A DNA stretch of 64,000 nt. Source: Sutterella megalosphaeroides. GTDB taxonomy: Bacteria; Pseudomonadota; Gammaproteobacteria; Burkholderiales; Burkholderiaceae_F. The DNA is taken from positions 1,746,001-1,810,000 of the forward strand of contig NZ_AP018786.1 of assembly GCF_003609995.1 (NCBI RefSeq), in the 5' to 3' direction. Numbering within the stretch: the first letter of the stretch is position 1; each line of letters opens with the position of its first letter. The position numbers and the translations under genes are program-made. Below, in pieces: positions 25,697 through 34,416 of this stretch. Under the pieces are notes generated by a model. It was not told the DNA's origin and did not search any database. It worked only from the letters and a program-made list of their open reading frames with translations.

Positions 25697-27196
25697 ATGA
25701 TTTCGACTTTCACGAGTGACCGACGGGCCCGACCGGACCGACGGCAGCGGCAACACCGCAGCGTGCTCCTTGCGAGCCTGGCGGGGCTCTTTGCGTGCGC
25801 TTCGGCGCTCTCGCCCGTATCGTCTGCCGGGGCCGCCCCCGCGACGACTTTTTCAACGACCCCTTCCACCGCCCCGGCGGGCGTGCTCGCTTTTCCGGCC
25901 GTGACGGCCGGTGCGGATGGTGCGGCCGGTGCGGACATTGCGGGCTCTGCGAGTTCTGCCGCCGCTTCCCAAGACCGCTCCCGCTCCGACTGGTGGACCG
26001 AGGACGTCTGGCAGGATCCCGACCGCCCCTTTCTCTTTTACGGGAACCCCGATGAGGAAGAGAAAGCCGCCCGTCGCCGGAAGGCTCGTACGGAGGAAAA
26101 CGACGAGAAAGCGCGCCGCGAAGTGCGTGAAGAACATGAAGAGCCAAAAGCCCCGACCTTCGAGCAACTTGAACACGTTGCAGAAAGCGCTCCCCGGAAA
26201 GAAGACGCCCGGAAAGCGGCAACGCCCTCGAACGCCTCTCCCCTCAACGACCCCGACCTCACGACCTTCACGACCGTCAAGGGTCTGCGCGCCGAAGTCG
26301 AGCGGCGTCTCGAGCGCGCCCTCATGGACCCGACACCCGAGCACGTGTCGGCCTACCTCGAAGCCAACGCCTTCATCCTCGGGAAAGCCCACCGCTTTCA
26401 GGTCGCGTGGGAGCGGACGCGCTTCGCGCACCCCCAATACGACTGGACGGCCTCGCACCCCGTCGCGAACTTCGCCACGGCCGAAGAAAACGAGCGCGTG
26501 ATGCGGGAGAAGTCGGTCTTTTTGAAGTCGCTCGGCGAAGAAGCGGGGATTCTCTTCGTCGTGCGCGCCGACGACCCCTTGAGCGAACTCGCGGCACGGT
26601 CTCTTTCGAGCTTCGCGCGCACGAACGGGATCGAGGTCCTTGTGGCGTCCGACCGCCCCGTCACCTACGCGGGACTGCCTCCGTCGAAACCCTACAACGC
26701 GCTCGTCGCCTCCTTGGGACTCACGCGCCTTCCTGCGGCGGTGCTCGTTCCGAACCCCGCGACGGTTGCGGCGGGAGCGCTCAGGCACCCCGCGCTTCAG
26801 GCGAATCCCCGCCCGACCCTCTTTGCGACGGGGGTGGTGTCGGTGGAAGAGCTCGGGAGCCGCCTGATGCTTCTCCTTGCGCCTCCGGCCACGGAAGCGA
26901 CCGACGCCGTGGCGGCGACCCGCAACGGGCGGGCGCTGACGACGGGAGAAGCCTGGGAAGCGTGGAAAAAGCAGGAGAAGTCGGCCGGATCGACCGGAGC
27001 AGTCGTAGAGGGTACTCCCGCGAGCGCGCGCCTCAACGCGTCCGAAACGCTTGCCGCACAAGACTTTGCGAGCTCCCGCGCGGCGCACGAGGGCATGGCA
27101 GGAGAAGCATCGCGTGCCTCTTCGAATGTGGCTTCGGATGAGGCTTCGCATGCAGCGTCGCATGAGCTTTTCCCCCGAGAGGAGCGCGCGCGATGA
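25697..27196 (+). CDS. traF: F-type pilus assembly protein TraF
   Basis: TraF is a periplasmic thioredoxin-fold protein needed for pilus assembly. A signal peptide covers about residues 22-50. The family motif WWTEDVWQDPDRPFLFYGNP marks the start of the mature domain, followed by a charged Glu/Arg-rich helix. The thioredoxin-like half begins near GILFVVRADDPLSELAARSLSSF, with PAAVLVPNP and GVVSVEELGSRL. No CxxC active-site pair is present, as in F TraF, so it is not expected to be an oxidoreductase. At 499 aa it is about twice F TraF (257), mainly from linkers and a repetitive Ala/Ser/Glu C terminus. The ATG at 25697 was preferred to an upstream TTG. Confidence 0.88.
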   Translation: MISTFTSDRRARPDRRQRQHRSVLLASLAGLFACASALSPVSSAGAAPATTFSTTPSTAPAGVLAFPAVTAGADGAAGADIAGSASSAAASQDRSRSDWWTEDVWQDPDRPFLFYGNPDEEEKAARRRKARTEENDEKARREVREEHEEPKAPTFEQLEHVAESAPRKEDARKAATPSNASPLNDPDLTTFTTVKGLRAEVERRLERALMDPTPEHVSAYLEANAFILGKAHRFQVAWERTRFAHPQYDWTASHPVANFATAEENERVMREKSVFLKSLGEEAGILFVVRADDPLSELAARSLSSFARTNGIEVLVASDRPVTYAGLPPSKPYNALVASLGLTRLPAAVLVPNPATVAAGALRHPALQANPRPTLFATGVVSVEELGSRLMLLLAPPATEATDAVAATRNGRALTTGEAWEAWKKQEKSAGSTGAVVEGTPASARLNASETLAAQDFASSRAAHEGMAGEASRASSNVASDEASHAASHELFPREERAR

Positions 27197-27806
27197 GGGG
27201 CTTCTGGAAGTCGCCGACGGGCGGGAAGAATGCGTCGGAAAGGGATCCTGCAACACTCGAAACGGCCGTCCTTTTTCAGGATGGCGCAAGGGATACGGAG
27301 GAGCTTTCGAGACGACATTTCGATTGCTGTTTCATAGGTCTCCGTCGATTCGTTGCACGAGCTCTTGAAATCTGATTTTTAAGCTTCCCGAAGAACTGCT
27401 TTCAACTGCATTTAAACCGTCTTTAAAACGCTTGTCAAGAGCTTTGTTTGTCTTCTTTTTGTTGATTTCAGCATCTTCTCAATTACGCACTACGGACCGA
27501 ACCACACCGTCATTCACCGTTATTTTTTCAACCATGTTGTCCGACCTCTTTCCAATCACCCCGACGTCGTCCGATGCGGCGAACCGCCCCGCACCGAGCC
27601 CAACCATGCAGGCTCGGCAGGACCTCTGCGCCCTCTCTTGCGGAGCCCGAGCCCGAACCCGCGCCCGCCTCGAATCCCGAGAGGATGTTCGATCCGAATC
27701 CTGATGCACGAATCGAGCGCCCGAACACGCTCGTACCGATTTCGATATTTTCGTCTTTTCTCGGGGTTGTCTTTCGACCTTTGAATGGCCTTCCCTTATC
27801 CGACCT
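27197..27806. other. 610-base gap between traF and traH
   Basis: No firm gene. The first 120 bases remain GC-rich; ATCCTG at 27245 and CAGGAT at 27277 form an inverted repeat. From about 27365 to 27500 the sequence is AT-rich with tandem CTTTAAA-like words, resembling promoter DNA, and could supply transcription for traH-traG. A small open frame at 27534-27704 is listed separately. Confidence 0.5.
27534..27704 (+). CDS. Possible small ORF (56 aa)
   Basis: A 56-codon frame starts at an ATG preceded by TTATTTTTTCAACC, a T-rich leader like those of other genes in this operon. The product has a Ser/Thr/Pro-rich start and an Arg-rich end with two Cys; no family is recognised. It is only supported by its leader and position in a gap where F carries small trb genes. 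The frame could equally be chance. Confidence 0.25.
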   Translation: MLSDLFPITPTSSDAANRPAPSPTMQARQDLCALSCGARARTRARLESREDVRSES

Positions 27807-29549
27807 ATGCCAAATTTTCATTCTCAATATATGAACTATTTTTCGAGCTCCTTATACGAGCTCTTGTTAGGTCTTTCAAGCGGTTGCGTGAAAAGGTTTG
27901 AAGACACCTTCCGTTCGTCGTCGTCTTTCCGGTCGCAGAGCTCTCAAGAAGTGCGCTTCGCGAGGGCTGAAAGCGTCAAGTCTTTGACTGAGAAGTCCCT
28001 CTCCCGGGCGCTGCGGTGCGCGTTTCCGGTGGCGGACGTCGAGGGCTTCGCGTGCGCCTTCGGACGCACGCTTCGCACACTCGTAAAAGGAAGTGCGAGG
28101 CTCGATCGACTTCGCCGCACCTCCGGTCGGTTTTTGCTTGGGGCTGCCGTCGCCTCGTCGATCGCCCTCGCCCTTTCCTCTCCCGCCCGCGCGGGGTTCC
28201 TGGAGGACTACTACGACTCGGTCGGCGCCCAAGGGGCGGTGACGCCCGCGGGGGTCTACCAGTCGCAGGGGATGGGGGTCGCAACGGGCGGCAGTTTCGT
28301 CGTCAAGGTGCCGAGGAAGGATTTCACGCCCGTTGCGATCGAAGCGCCGCACCTCAAAGCGGGCTGCGGCGGGATCGACGTCTTTCTCGGAGCCTTTGCT
28401 TTGCCCTCGCGCGAAGAGTTCGTGAGCTTCTTGCGAAGCATCGGAAGTGCCATGCCGGGGCTCGCGTTTCAGTTGGCGCTTCAGTACCTCTCGCCCGACC
28501 TCAATGAGCAGGTGACGTCGTTCCGAGATCTCATCATGAAGATGACCGACAAGTATTCCGACAGCTGCGTCGCGGCGCAGACCGTCATGCAGGGGGCGGC
28601 GGAACTTTACATGTCGAACCGTCAGGAGCGCGCGAAGACAAGCCTCGTCGCCTCGGGCGAAGTGTCGGACGCTTCCGAAGCCGACCGCGTCACGCGAACG
28701 GACGGCTCGAAATCCCTCACCGCCGCCCCCACCCGCAAGGATGCGAACGGGAACATCGTCGAAGCGACCGAACTCAACCTCACGTGGAGTCTCTTGAAGG
28801 GCGGCAAGTGGGGCTCGAGCGTCGACGAGGAGACGCTTGAAACCATGATGACGCTCCTTGGCACCGTCATCTACACGAAATCGGGCACCGGAGAGTCCGC
28901 CGTGATCGCCGACCGCACGATCGGGGCGCGCGACATTTTGAACGACCTCTACGGGGCCGTGGGCGAAGCGAAGACGAAGGGCAAGCGCCTCGTCTGCGAC
29001 GAGCCCGTCAAGTGCCTGAACCCCAAAGAGACGGACGCCTCGGACCTCAACCTCGTGAACGCCGTCTACGAGGCGGCGCTTCGCTACCGAAAGAGCTTGG
29101 TGGAGCGCAATCGCGCGGCGGTGTCCGAGCGCGACATTCTGCTCCTCGGCAACGTCTCGAGTCTCCCCTTGTTGCGCCTTGTCGAAGTGTCCTCGTCGCC
29201 GCGCATTCCGGCGCTCTCCGACCAACTTCTTCGGATCTATTCCGAAGCGGCCGCGTACGAGGGGTTGACGACCGCGCTCTCGGCGCTTACGGACGACGTG
29301 CGGCGATTGATCGAGTCGTCCTCGGCCCGGTCCGCGACGTCGTTTAACGAGCAGCACGCGAAGAACCTCGAAGACCGTTTGAAGACCGTCACCGCGGAAC
29401 TTCACGCGCGCGAATCGCACCTCTACGAAGCGATGAGTCGCGCGCAGGACTACGCCCTGCAGGTGGAGCACATCGAGCGCTCCGTCTTCGGGACGGCGGC
29501 CGTCAAGACGGTGACGGCGCTCCCTGCGATGACGGGAGGTGCGCGATGA
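27807..29549 (+). CDS. traH: F-type conjugation protein TraH
   Basis: TraH is a periplasmic pilus-assembly protein. The recognisable sequence starts at a signal peptide near residues 110-130 (FLLGAAVASSIALALSSPARA) and continues GFLEDYYDSVGAQGAVTPAGVYQSQ, matching the TraH N terminus. The conserved HLKAGCGGIDVFLGAF motif follows, then FQLALQYLSPDLNEQV. A C-terminal coiled coil covers about 480-560. F TraH is 458 aa. The first 105 residues of this frame are unusual ahead of a signal peptide. The true start may be an internal GTG (for example near 28030), but no ribosome binding site decides it. The stop overlaps the traG start (ATGA). Confidence 0.88.
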   Translation: MPNFHSQYMNYFSSSLYELLLGLSSGCVKRFEDTFRSSSSFRSQSSQEVRFARAESVKSLTEKSLSRALRCAFPVADVEGFACAFGRTLRTLVKGSARLDRLRRTSGRFLLGAAVASSIALALSSPARAGFLEDYYDSVGAQGAVTPAGVYQSQGMGVATGGSFVVKVPRKDFTPVAIEAPHLKAGCGGIDVFLGAFALPSREEFVSFLRSIGSAMPGLAFQLALQYLSPDLNEQVTSFRDLIMKMTDKYSDSCVAAQTVMQGAAELYMSNRQERAKTSLVASGEVSDASEADRVTRTDGSKSLTAAPTRKDANGNIVEATELNLTWSLLKGGKWGSSVDEETLETMMTLLGTVIYTKSGTGESAVIADRTIGARDILNDLYGAVGEAKTKGKRLVCDEPVKCLNPKETDASDLNLVNAVYEAALRYRKSLVERNRAAVSERDILLLGNVSSLPLLRLVEVSSSPRIPALSDQLLRIYSEAAAYEGLTTALSALTDDVRRLIESSSARSATSFNEQHAKNLEDRLKTVTAELHARESHLYEAMSRAQDYALQVEHIERSVFGTAAVKTVTALPAMTGGAR

Positions 29550-32500
29550 GCGTGGCACTTGACTTTTACGCCTACTGGAACGGCTCCCAGGTGGCGGACG
29601 TCCTGCAAGCGGTCGTCGGCATCGTCGGCACCGACGGCTACCGCACCGGGATGAGTTTCTTGGCGATCGCGGGGTTTCTTACCGTCATGACGGTTGCGGC
29701 CGTGCGCTACCGGGGCGGAGACGTCATTCAGTGGTTTGCGGCGACCGTTTTCTTTTTCTTCGTCGTCTTCGTACCGAAAGTGAACGTGAACGTGCACGAC
29801 GTGCGCGCGATGACCGTCAAAACCGTCGCGAACGTGCCCATGGGGCCCGCGTTCGTCGCGTGCGCGACCTCGCAAATCGGAAAGTGGACGGCGGAACTCT
29901 TCGAGACCGCGTTTTCGGACGTCGACGCCGCGCGCTTTACGAAGTTCGGGGCGGTCTTCCCCGAGCGGGTGGTGGCGGCCCTTCAGACGACGGGGCCGGT
30001 TTTGCCCGAGACGCGGGCGCTTTTGAATCCCTTCATCGAGCACTGCATTGCGCCCGAGATTCTCGATTCCGACGCGAAACTCACCGCCCTCATGCAGAGT
30101 ACGAACCTCCTTTCCACGATCAAAACGTCGGGGTGGCTCAATCCCGCACGGTTTTTCCTTCGCGAAGACGGGACGCCGCTTTATTGCACGGATGCCGTTT
30201 CCGTCATTGAGACTCAGCTCAAGACCGTTGAAATCCCCGCACAGGAGCGCAAACTCCTCGTGCGCCTGGCAGACGGCTCTGCGACCGACGCCGTTTTCGA
30301 AACGGCGCTCCGGAAAGCCATTCCGGAAGCGGAAACGCTTCTTCTCGGGATTTCGCGCTCGATGTCGGAGAGCCTCGGGCATGCGCTGCTCATGACGGAA
30401 ATCCCCAAGGGGCTCGCGGACTACGCGGGAACGTCCGCCGCCGGTTCGGGCGCTGCGGCCTTTGCGGCGAGCATCGAACTCTCGAAAGCCCAGGCGCATC
30501 TCTCGACCGAAATTTCTTTCCGAACGATGGGAGAACTCGTGAAGGTGTATCTCCCGAAACTGCGCAACCTCCTTGAAGCCGTTCTCATTGCGGCCTTTCC
30601 CTTGGTCTTTCTCGTTTTGGTGGGGTTGGGTTCCCAGGGCGGGGCGGTGGCGCGCATGTATGCGGTTCTTTTCATCTGGATTTCCCTCTGGGCGCCGCTT
30701 GCGGCCGTCATGAACCACCTGATCGTACACATGGACGCCGAGCCCATGAACCGGCTCGTCGCCGAGTACGGGGGCACCACGCTTCTTGCCGCCGACGCCG
30801 TACGCGTTGCGGGCACGACCTCCCAGGCGATGGCGGGCTACCTCATGATCTTCATCCCGATCATCGCGTACGCCATTGCCAAGGGCTCCGAAATGGGTGC
30901 GGTGTCGCTCGCGTCCTCCGTCTTGTCGCCCGCCAACTCCGCCGCTCAGGCGCAAAGTTCTTCCGCCGCGATGGGGAACGTCACGACGGGTGCGAATGCT
31001 CAGGGGTCGACGACGCTCGGGGCGGTTACGACCGGGAAAACCGATTATTCGAACGTCTTCGCTTCGCCCGACACCTCCCGCACCACCACCCCCTACGGGA
31101 CGGTGACGCGGGACTTCTCAACGGGCGACGTCACGGCCCTTCAGGTCGTGCGCTCCGACCTCGGGGTCGAATCGTCGAGCGCCTTTACGAACACGCTCTC
31201 GAACCAGAACATGTCGTCGGCGTCCTCCACAGTCGCAAGCGGCGCGACGGTGGCGAGCGGCTCGCAGCAGAGCTTCTCGACGGGGTCCTCCACCTCCGCC
31301 GCACGCAGCACCGACACGGGCACCTCGTCCGTCGTGGCGCAGAGCGGCCAGACCACCTACTCGAGCGGCTCGACCTACGCCGAGTCGATCGACAACCGCT
31401 CGAGCTCGGGCTTCGGGCAGAGCGGACGGGTGGATGAGAGCTTGGGGTTGAGGACGAGCGGATCCGTTCGGGCGCATGGCTCTATCGTGGACACCACGAG
31501 CATCAGCAACACTCCTCTTACCGGTCAACCGAATCAATCCGTCTCCGCTCCCGAAGTCACGCTCGAAGGCAATGAAGCTTCCGATGTTCTCATCAGCGTG
31601 CCTGGTAGCACGCCGAGCGTCTTCAACCTTGCGGCCAATAGCTCGAATAATGGAGTTTCTAAGAGGCAAGGTAGTCAGGTCGCTCAGCTGATGCAAGGCG
31701 ATGCGGGCCTGGCCGTATCGACGACCGTCGGCCACGACAACTCGGCCTCGACGACCCAGCTCACCTCGTCGGGCAACTCGTGGAACCAAAATTCCGGCTT
31801 CAACCGATCGGATACGGAAAGCTCGCAGGACGCCTTCCAGACGGCGGCGCGCGCTCAGACGTCATCCTCGGACAACGCCTCGACGACGGATACGCAGAGC
31901 TTCAACCGACAGGAGCAGACCTCGTCGGGCATGAACACGTCGACGGGCTCTTCCGAATCGCGAAACCGCTCGGGCTCCGTCTCGACGCGTACCGCCTCGG
32001 ACCCGATGGTGCGCGATCGCGTCATCGACCTCTACGGCTCTCCGGAAGAAGCGCTGCGAGGCCTCTCCACTGCGGAAGGGCGGCGCGCGCTCGGGCGCGA
32101 TCTCGGGTACCGATCGAGCGCGGAAGCCGATGCCCTGCCGCACTTGAGCGAAGTGAAGACTGACAACGGCAACAGCACCTTCCGAGCGGCCGAAACGCTC
32201 GCAGCGGCGGATAAACGCAATGCCGCCGTGGAGCACGCGTCGGCCGTGCACGCCGTTGAGGCCAAGGGAGCGGCTCAGGCTGCGGCCTTCTCCGCGCCCG
32301 CAGCCGCGCAACGAGGAAACGAACACGACATACAACGGGATGCCGTCGCCCTCAGTGCGGGCGCATCCAAGGTAGTGAGTGCTTCCTTCCAGGATGAACT
32401 CGGATTCAAGACTCTGATGCAGGTAGGGGTTTTGGCCGGGCTCGCGTACGACACCCCGGGCGAGCGCTTCACCTCGTTGATGACTCAGGCCAACAACAAC

Positions 32501-32605
32501 CCCGAACTGCGCCAACACCTCATCGACATCGGTTCGAGCTCCGAGACCAACGCCACGGCGATCCTGAAGGCGCTTGAGACGCCGTCACCCGACGCCCAGC
32601 AATGA
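29546..32605 (+). CDS. traG: F-type conjugation protein TraG
   Basis: TraG is an inner-membrane protein with an N-terminal part needed for pilus assembly and a C-terminal part for mating-pair stabilisation and entry exclusion. The 1019-aa product opens with the family motif FYAYWNGSQVADVLQAVVGI and has membrane segments near residues 35-85 and 345-450 (AVLIAAFPLVFLVLVGLG). From about 455 onward it is extremely Ser/Thr/Gln/Asn-rich, as in F TraG. Residues about 645-715 are encoded by noticeably AT-richer DNA with different codon use. A shorter helical C terminus follows. It is the last gene of the transfer operon in this window. Confidence 0.92.
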   Translation: MSVALDFYAYWNGSQVADVLQAVVGIVGTDGYRTGMSFLAIAGFLTVMTVAAVRYRGGDVIQWFAATVFFFFVVFVPKVNVNVHDVRAMTVKTVANVPMGPAFVACATSQIGKWTAELFETAFSDVDAARFTKFGAVFPERVVAALQTTGPVLPETRALLNPFIEHCIAPEILDSDAKLTALMQSTNLLSTIKTSGWLNPARFFLREDGTPLYCTDAVSVIETQLKTVEIPAQERKLLVRLADGSATDAVFETALRKAIPEAETLLLGISRSMSESLGHALLMTEIPKGLADYAGTSAAGSGAAAFAASIELSKAQAHLSTEISFRTMGELVKVYLPKLRNLLEAVLIAAFPLVFLVLVGLGSQGGAVARMYAVLFIWISLWAPLAAVMNHLIVHMDAEPMNRLVAEYGGTTLLAADAVRVAGTTSQAMAGYLMIFIPIIAYAIAKGSEMGAVSLASSVLSPANSAAQAQSSSAAMGNVTTGANAQGSTTLGAVTTGKTDYSNVFASPDTSRTTTPYGTVTRDFSTGDVTALQVVRSDLGVESSSAFTNTLSNQNMSSASSTVASGATVASGSQQSFSTGSSTSAARSTDTGTSSVVAQSGQTTYSSGSTYAESIDNRSSSGFGQSGRVDESLGLRTSGSVRAHGSIVDTTSISNTPLTGQPNQSVSAPEVTLEGNEASDVLISVPGSTPSVFNLAANSSNNGVSKRQGSQVAQLMQGDAGLAVSTTVGHDNSASTTQLTSSGNSWNQNSGFNRSDTESSQDAFQTAARAQTSSSDNASTTDTQSFNRQEQTSSGMNTSTGSSESRNRSGSVSTRTASDPMVRDRVIDLYGSPEEALRGLSTAEGRRALGRDLGYRSSAEADALPHLSEVKTDNGNSTFRAAETLAAADKRNAAVEHASAVHAVEAKGAAQAAAFSAPAAAQRGNEHDIQRDAVALSAGASKVVSASFQDELGFKTLMQVGVLAGLAYDTPGERFTSLMTQANNNPELRQHLIDIGSSSETNATAILKALETPSPDAQQ

Positions 32606-32657
32606 CATTCCCACAGATCCGAATTCTCGGGCTTGACTTTGAGTTCGAGAGTTCGGC

Positions 32658-32984
32658 TCAAAACCGACGCATCATCAGGCTGATAGCAAAGTTATGTTCA
32701 CGAAAAGCTTCCTCGGCTTGTGCCCGAGTCATCTTGATCCGAGAGCCTTTGGGGGACCGGAAAGGCCGCCCCCACAGCCACGGGTACTTGACCATCCACT
32801 GCTGCGCGGTCATGCGGGGACCGATCTTGCCCGCGCGGCGCAGGAGGTTCGGGATTCGGGTGAATTCGAAAAGCTCCCAGACATAGAAGACCGCGAGGAA
32901 GGCCACGCTTCGGAAAGGCGACTGCACGTAAGTGATGTCTTCGGTCTCGGTTTGAACGTCGTAGGTAACGAGATGATCGGTCAT
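32658..32984 (-). CDS. Small single-pass membrane protein next to traG
   Basis: The 108-aa product is unrecognised. One hydrophobic segment (about residues 27-42, VAFLAVFYVWELF) is followed by a basic, aromatic stretch with WMVKYPWLWGRPF. The start ATG has a proper GGAGA six bases upstream, which supports a real gene transcribed towards traG. In F, the gene right after traG is traS, an inner-membrane entry-exclusion protein; location and size fit such a role, but orientation is opposite and no sequence match is claimed. Confidence 0.6.
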   Translation of the reverse strand: MTDHLVTYDVQTETEDITYVQSPFRSVAFLAVFYVWELFEFTRIPNLLRRAGKIGPRMTAQQWMVKYPWLWGRPFRSPKGSRIKMTRAQAEEAFREHNFAISLMMRRF

Positions 32985-33138
32985 GGGGGTTTCTCCGTTT
33001 CCTGAAATTATCCCGCCTTGAATTTTGTAGCTCGCGGGTCGGGCGCCTCAGGGAGGCCCGTCCCGCAACGATCTTTCCTTTTCTTGTCATAGATCAAAAC
33101 TCAATTTTCGCGGATCGATTCGATCCGCCCCCTTTGCC

Positions 33139-34290
33139 ATGGAATCCACCGAAGCAAAAGAAATCGCCCGTCAAATCGGCTTCAAGAATTTTCTCGACCT
33201 CTCCTCGGGCGTGAGCCTCGCCGCGGTCTTTCGCGAGGCGGGCCTCGCGGACACGCCCGCGGTCTACCTGCTCTTCGACTCGGAAACGAAGCGTCTCTAT
33301 ATCGGGCAGACGAAGCGCCTCCTCAACCGCTACGCCCAGCACGTCTACGACGGCCGCACGATCGACTACATCGCCTGGATCGTCAGCCCCGTAAAGCAGC
33401 TCGACGAGAAGGAGACTTCCTACATTGAGCGAGCGCTCGCACTCGGCTACAACCTTGTGAACAAGATGAAAATGCCCGCCTTCCGGACGGAGACGGCGCC
33501 CTACGACGACATCGTGCTCCCCGTTCGCCAGGACGAGCATCTCAAAAACGTGGGCCTCGGGCTCTTCTCCGACGCGCACCGCGTGCAGCGCGTCTTCGAA
33601 GGCTCGGACGCTCAGCAGCAGGAGCGGTGGGAGCGGCTGCGCGAGCACCCCCGTCACAAGGAGATGCTCGACGCGGCGCGACGCTACATCGAAGTGTCGA
33701 TCCCCGACTATCGGGAGACGGTCGGGAACTTCTGGACGCTCTTCGTCGCCCCGGCTTCGAAGCGCAACGCGGTGCTCCCCTGCGTTTCGATCGTGACGGG
33801 CCCCGTTCAGACGTTCGAGATCTACTGCTACAGCCGTTCGAAAGAGGCGTGCTTCGTCTCGATGGAGCTCTCGGCCTACACCCTTTTTCAGGCGCCCTCG
33901 ATGCTCGCCGACTTCCTGCGCGCTTTTCCCTGGGCGGACCTCGTCTGGGGCGAGACGCCCCTGCGAAGCGGCATGCCGCTTCCCGAATGGCAGGAACCTA
34001 CGGCCGAGGAGCTTCAGCAGTTTCTTCCGCTCCGTCGTCCCTACCCCTCTTACGAAGATCGGGAGGAAGACATCGTGCGTCCCGTGAGCCTCGCTCGCCT
34101 TCGACCATCCGTGACGCTCACCTGCACGCTCGAACACTTCCCCATGATCTTCGAGAAGTCCCTCTTGATCGAGACGGCCGCGTCGAGCTACGCCATCGCC
34201 TCGATGCGCCACAGCCGCATCGTGCATCCTGAAAACCACAATCCGATTGCGATGGCGGCAGTGCTCGGGGAGGCGAACATTGGTGAGTGA
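33139..34290 (+). CDS. GIY-YIG family nuclease-domain protein
   Basis: The N-terminal region carries a GIY-YIG-like fold signature: AVYLLFDSETKRLYIGQTKRL (about residues 41-61), then Arg and His in LLNRYAQHVYDG, matching the usual catalytic Arg and the helix after YIG. The rest of the 383 residues is unrecognised and may give target specificity; a segment VGLGLFSDAHRVQRVFEGSD follows the nuclease domain. No signal peptide. The ATG at 33139 follows CCCCTTTGCC, again without a Shine-Dalgarno sequence. It begins the accessory stretch after the transfer operon. Such proteins occur in mobile elements and repair; the exact role is unknown. Confidence 0.7.
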   Translation: MESTEAKEIARQIGFKNFLDLSSGVSLAAVFREAGLADTPAVYLLFDSETKRLYIGQTKRLLNRYAQHVYDGRTIDYIAWIVSPVKQLDEKETSYIERALALGYNLVNKMKMPAFRTETAPYDDIVLPVRQDEHLKNVGLGLFSDAHRVQRVFEGSDAQQQERWERLREHPRHKEMLDAARRYIEVSIPDYRETVGNFWTLFVAPASKRNAVLPCVSIVTGPVQTFEIYCYSRSKEACFVSMELSAYTLFQAPSMLADFLRAFPWADLVWGETPLRSGMPLPEWQEPTAEELQQFLPLRRPYPSYEDREEDIVRPVSLARLRPSVTLTCTLEHFPMIFEKSLLIETAASSYAIASMRHSRIVHPENHNPIAMAAVLGEANIGE

Positions 34291-34342
34291 GGGCTCACCT
34301 CCGACCCTTCTCCGATCGTCTCACCGCCCTTCGGAATTTCGG

Positions 34343-34410
34343 TACAATAGGGCACTGTGTTTACCAATTGGCCCGCGCCAACCGCGCGGGCTCTCCCTCC
34401 CATTTGGAGA
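34343..34410 (+). promoter_or_regulatory. Promoter -10, leader hairpin and RBS of the BMP lipoprotein gene
   Basis: A TACAAT -10 box lies at 34343-34348. A perfect 8-bp hairpin follows (GCCCGCGC at 34371, loop CAACC, GCGCGGGC ending at 34391), then GGAGA at 34406-34410, six bases before the GTG start at 34417. The hairpin is in the untranslated leader and could stabilise the mRNA or control translation. No strong -35 box is seen. Confidence 0.55.
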
Positions 34411-34416
34411 AACATA

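Noticed and set aside
25697-27196. TraF as a disulfide oxidoreductase
   Set aside because: The thioredoxin-like half lacks the CxxC motif.
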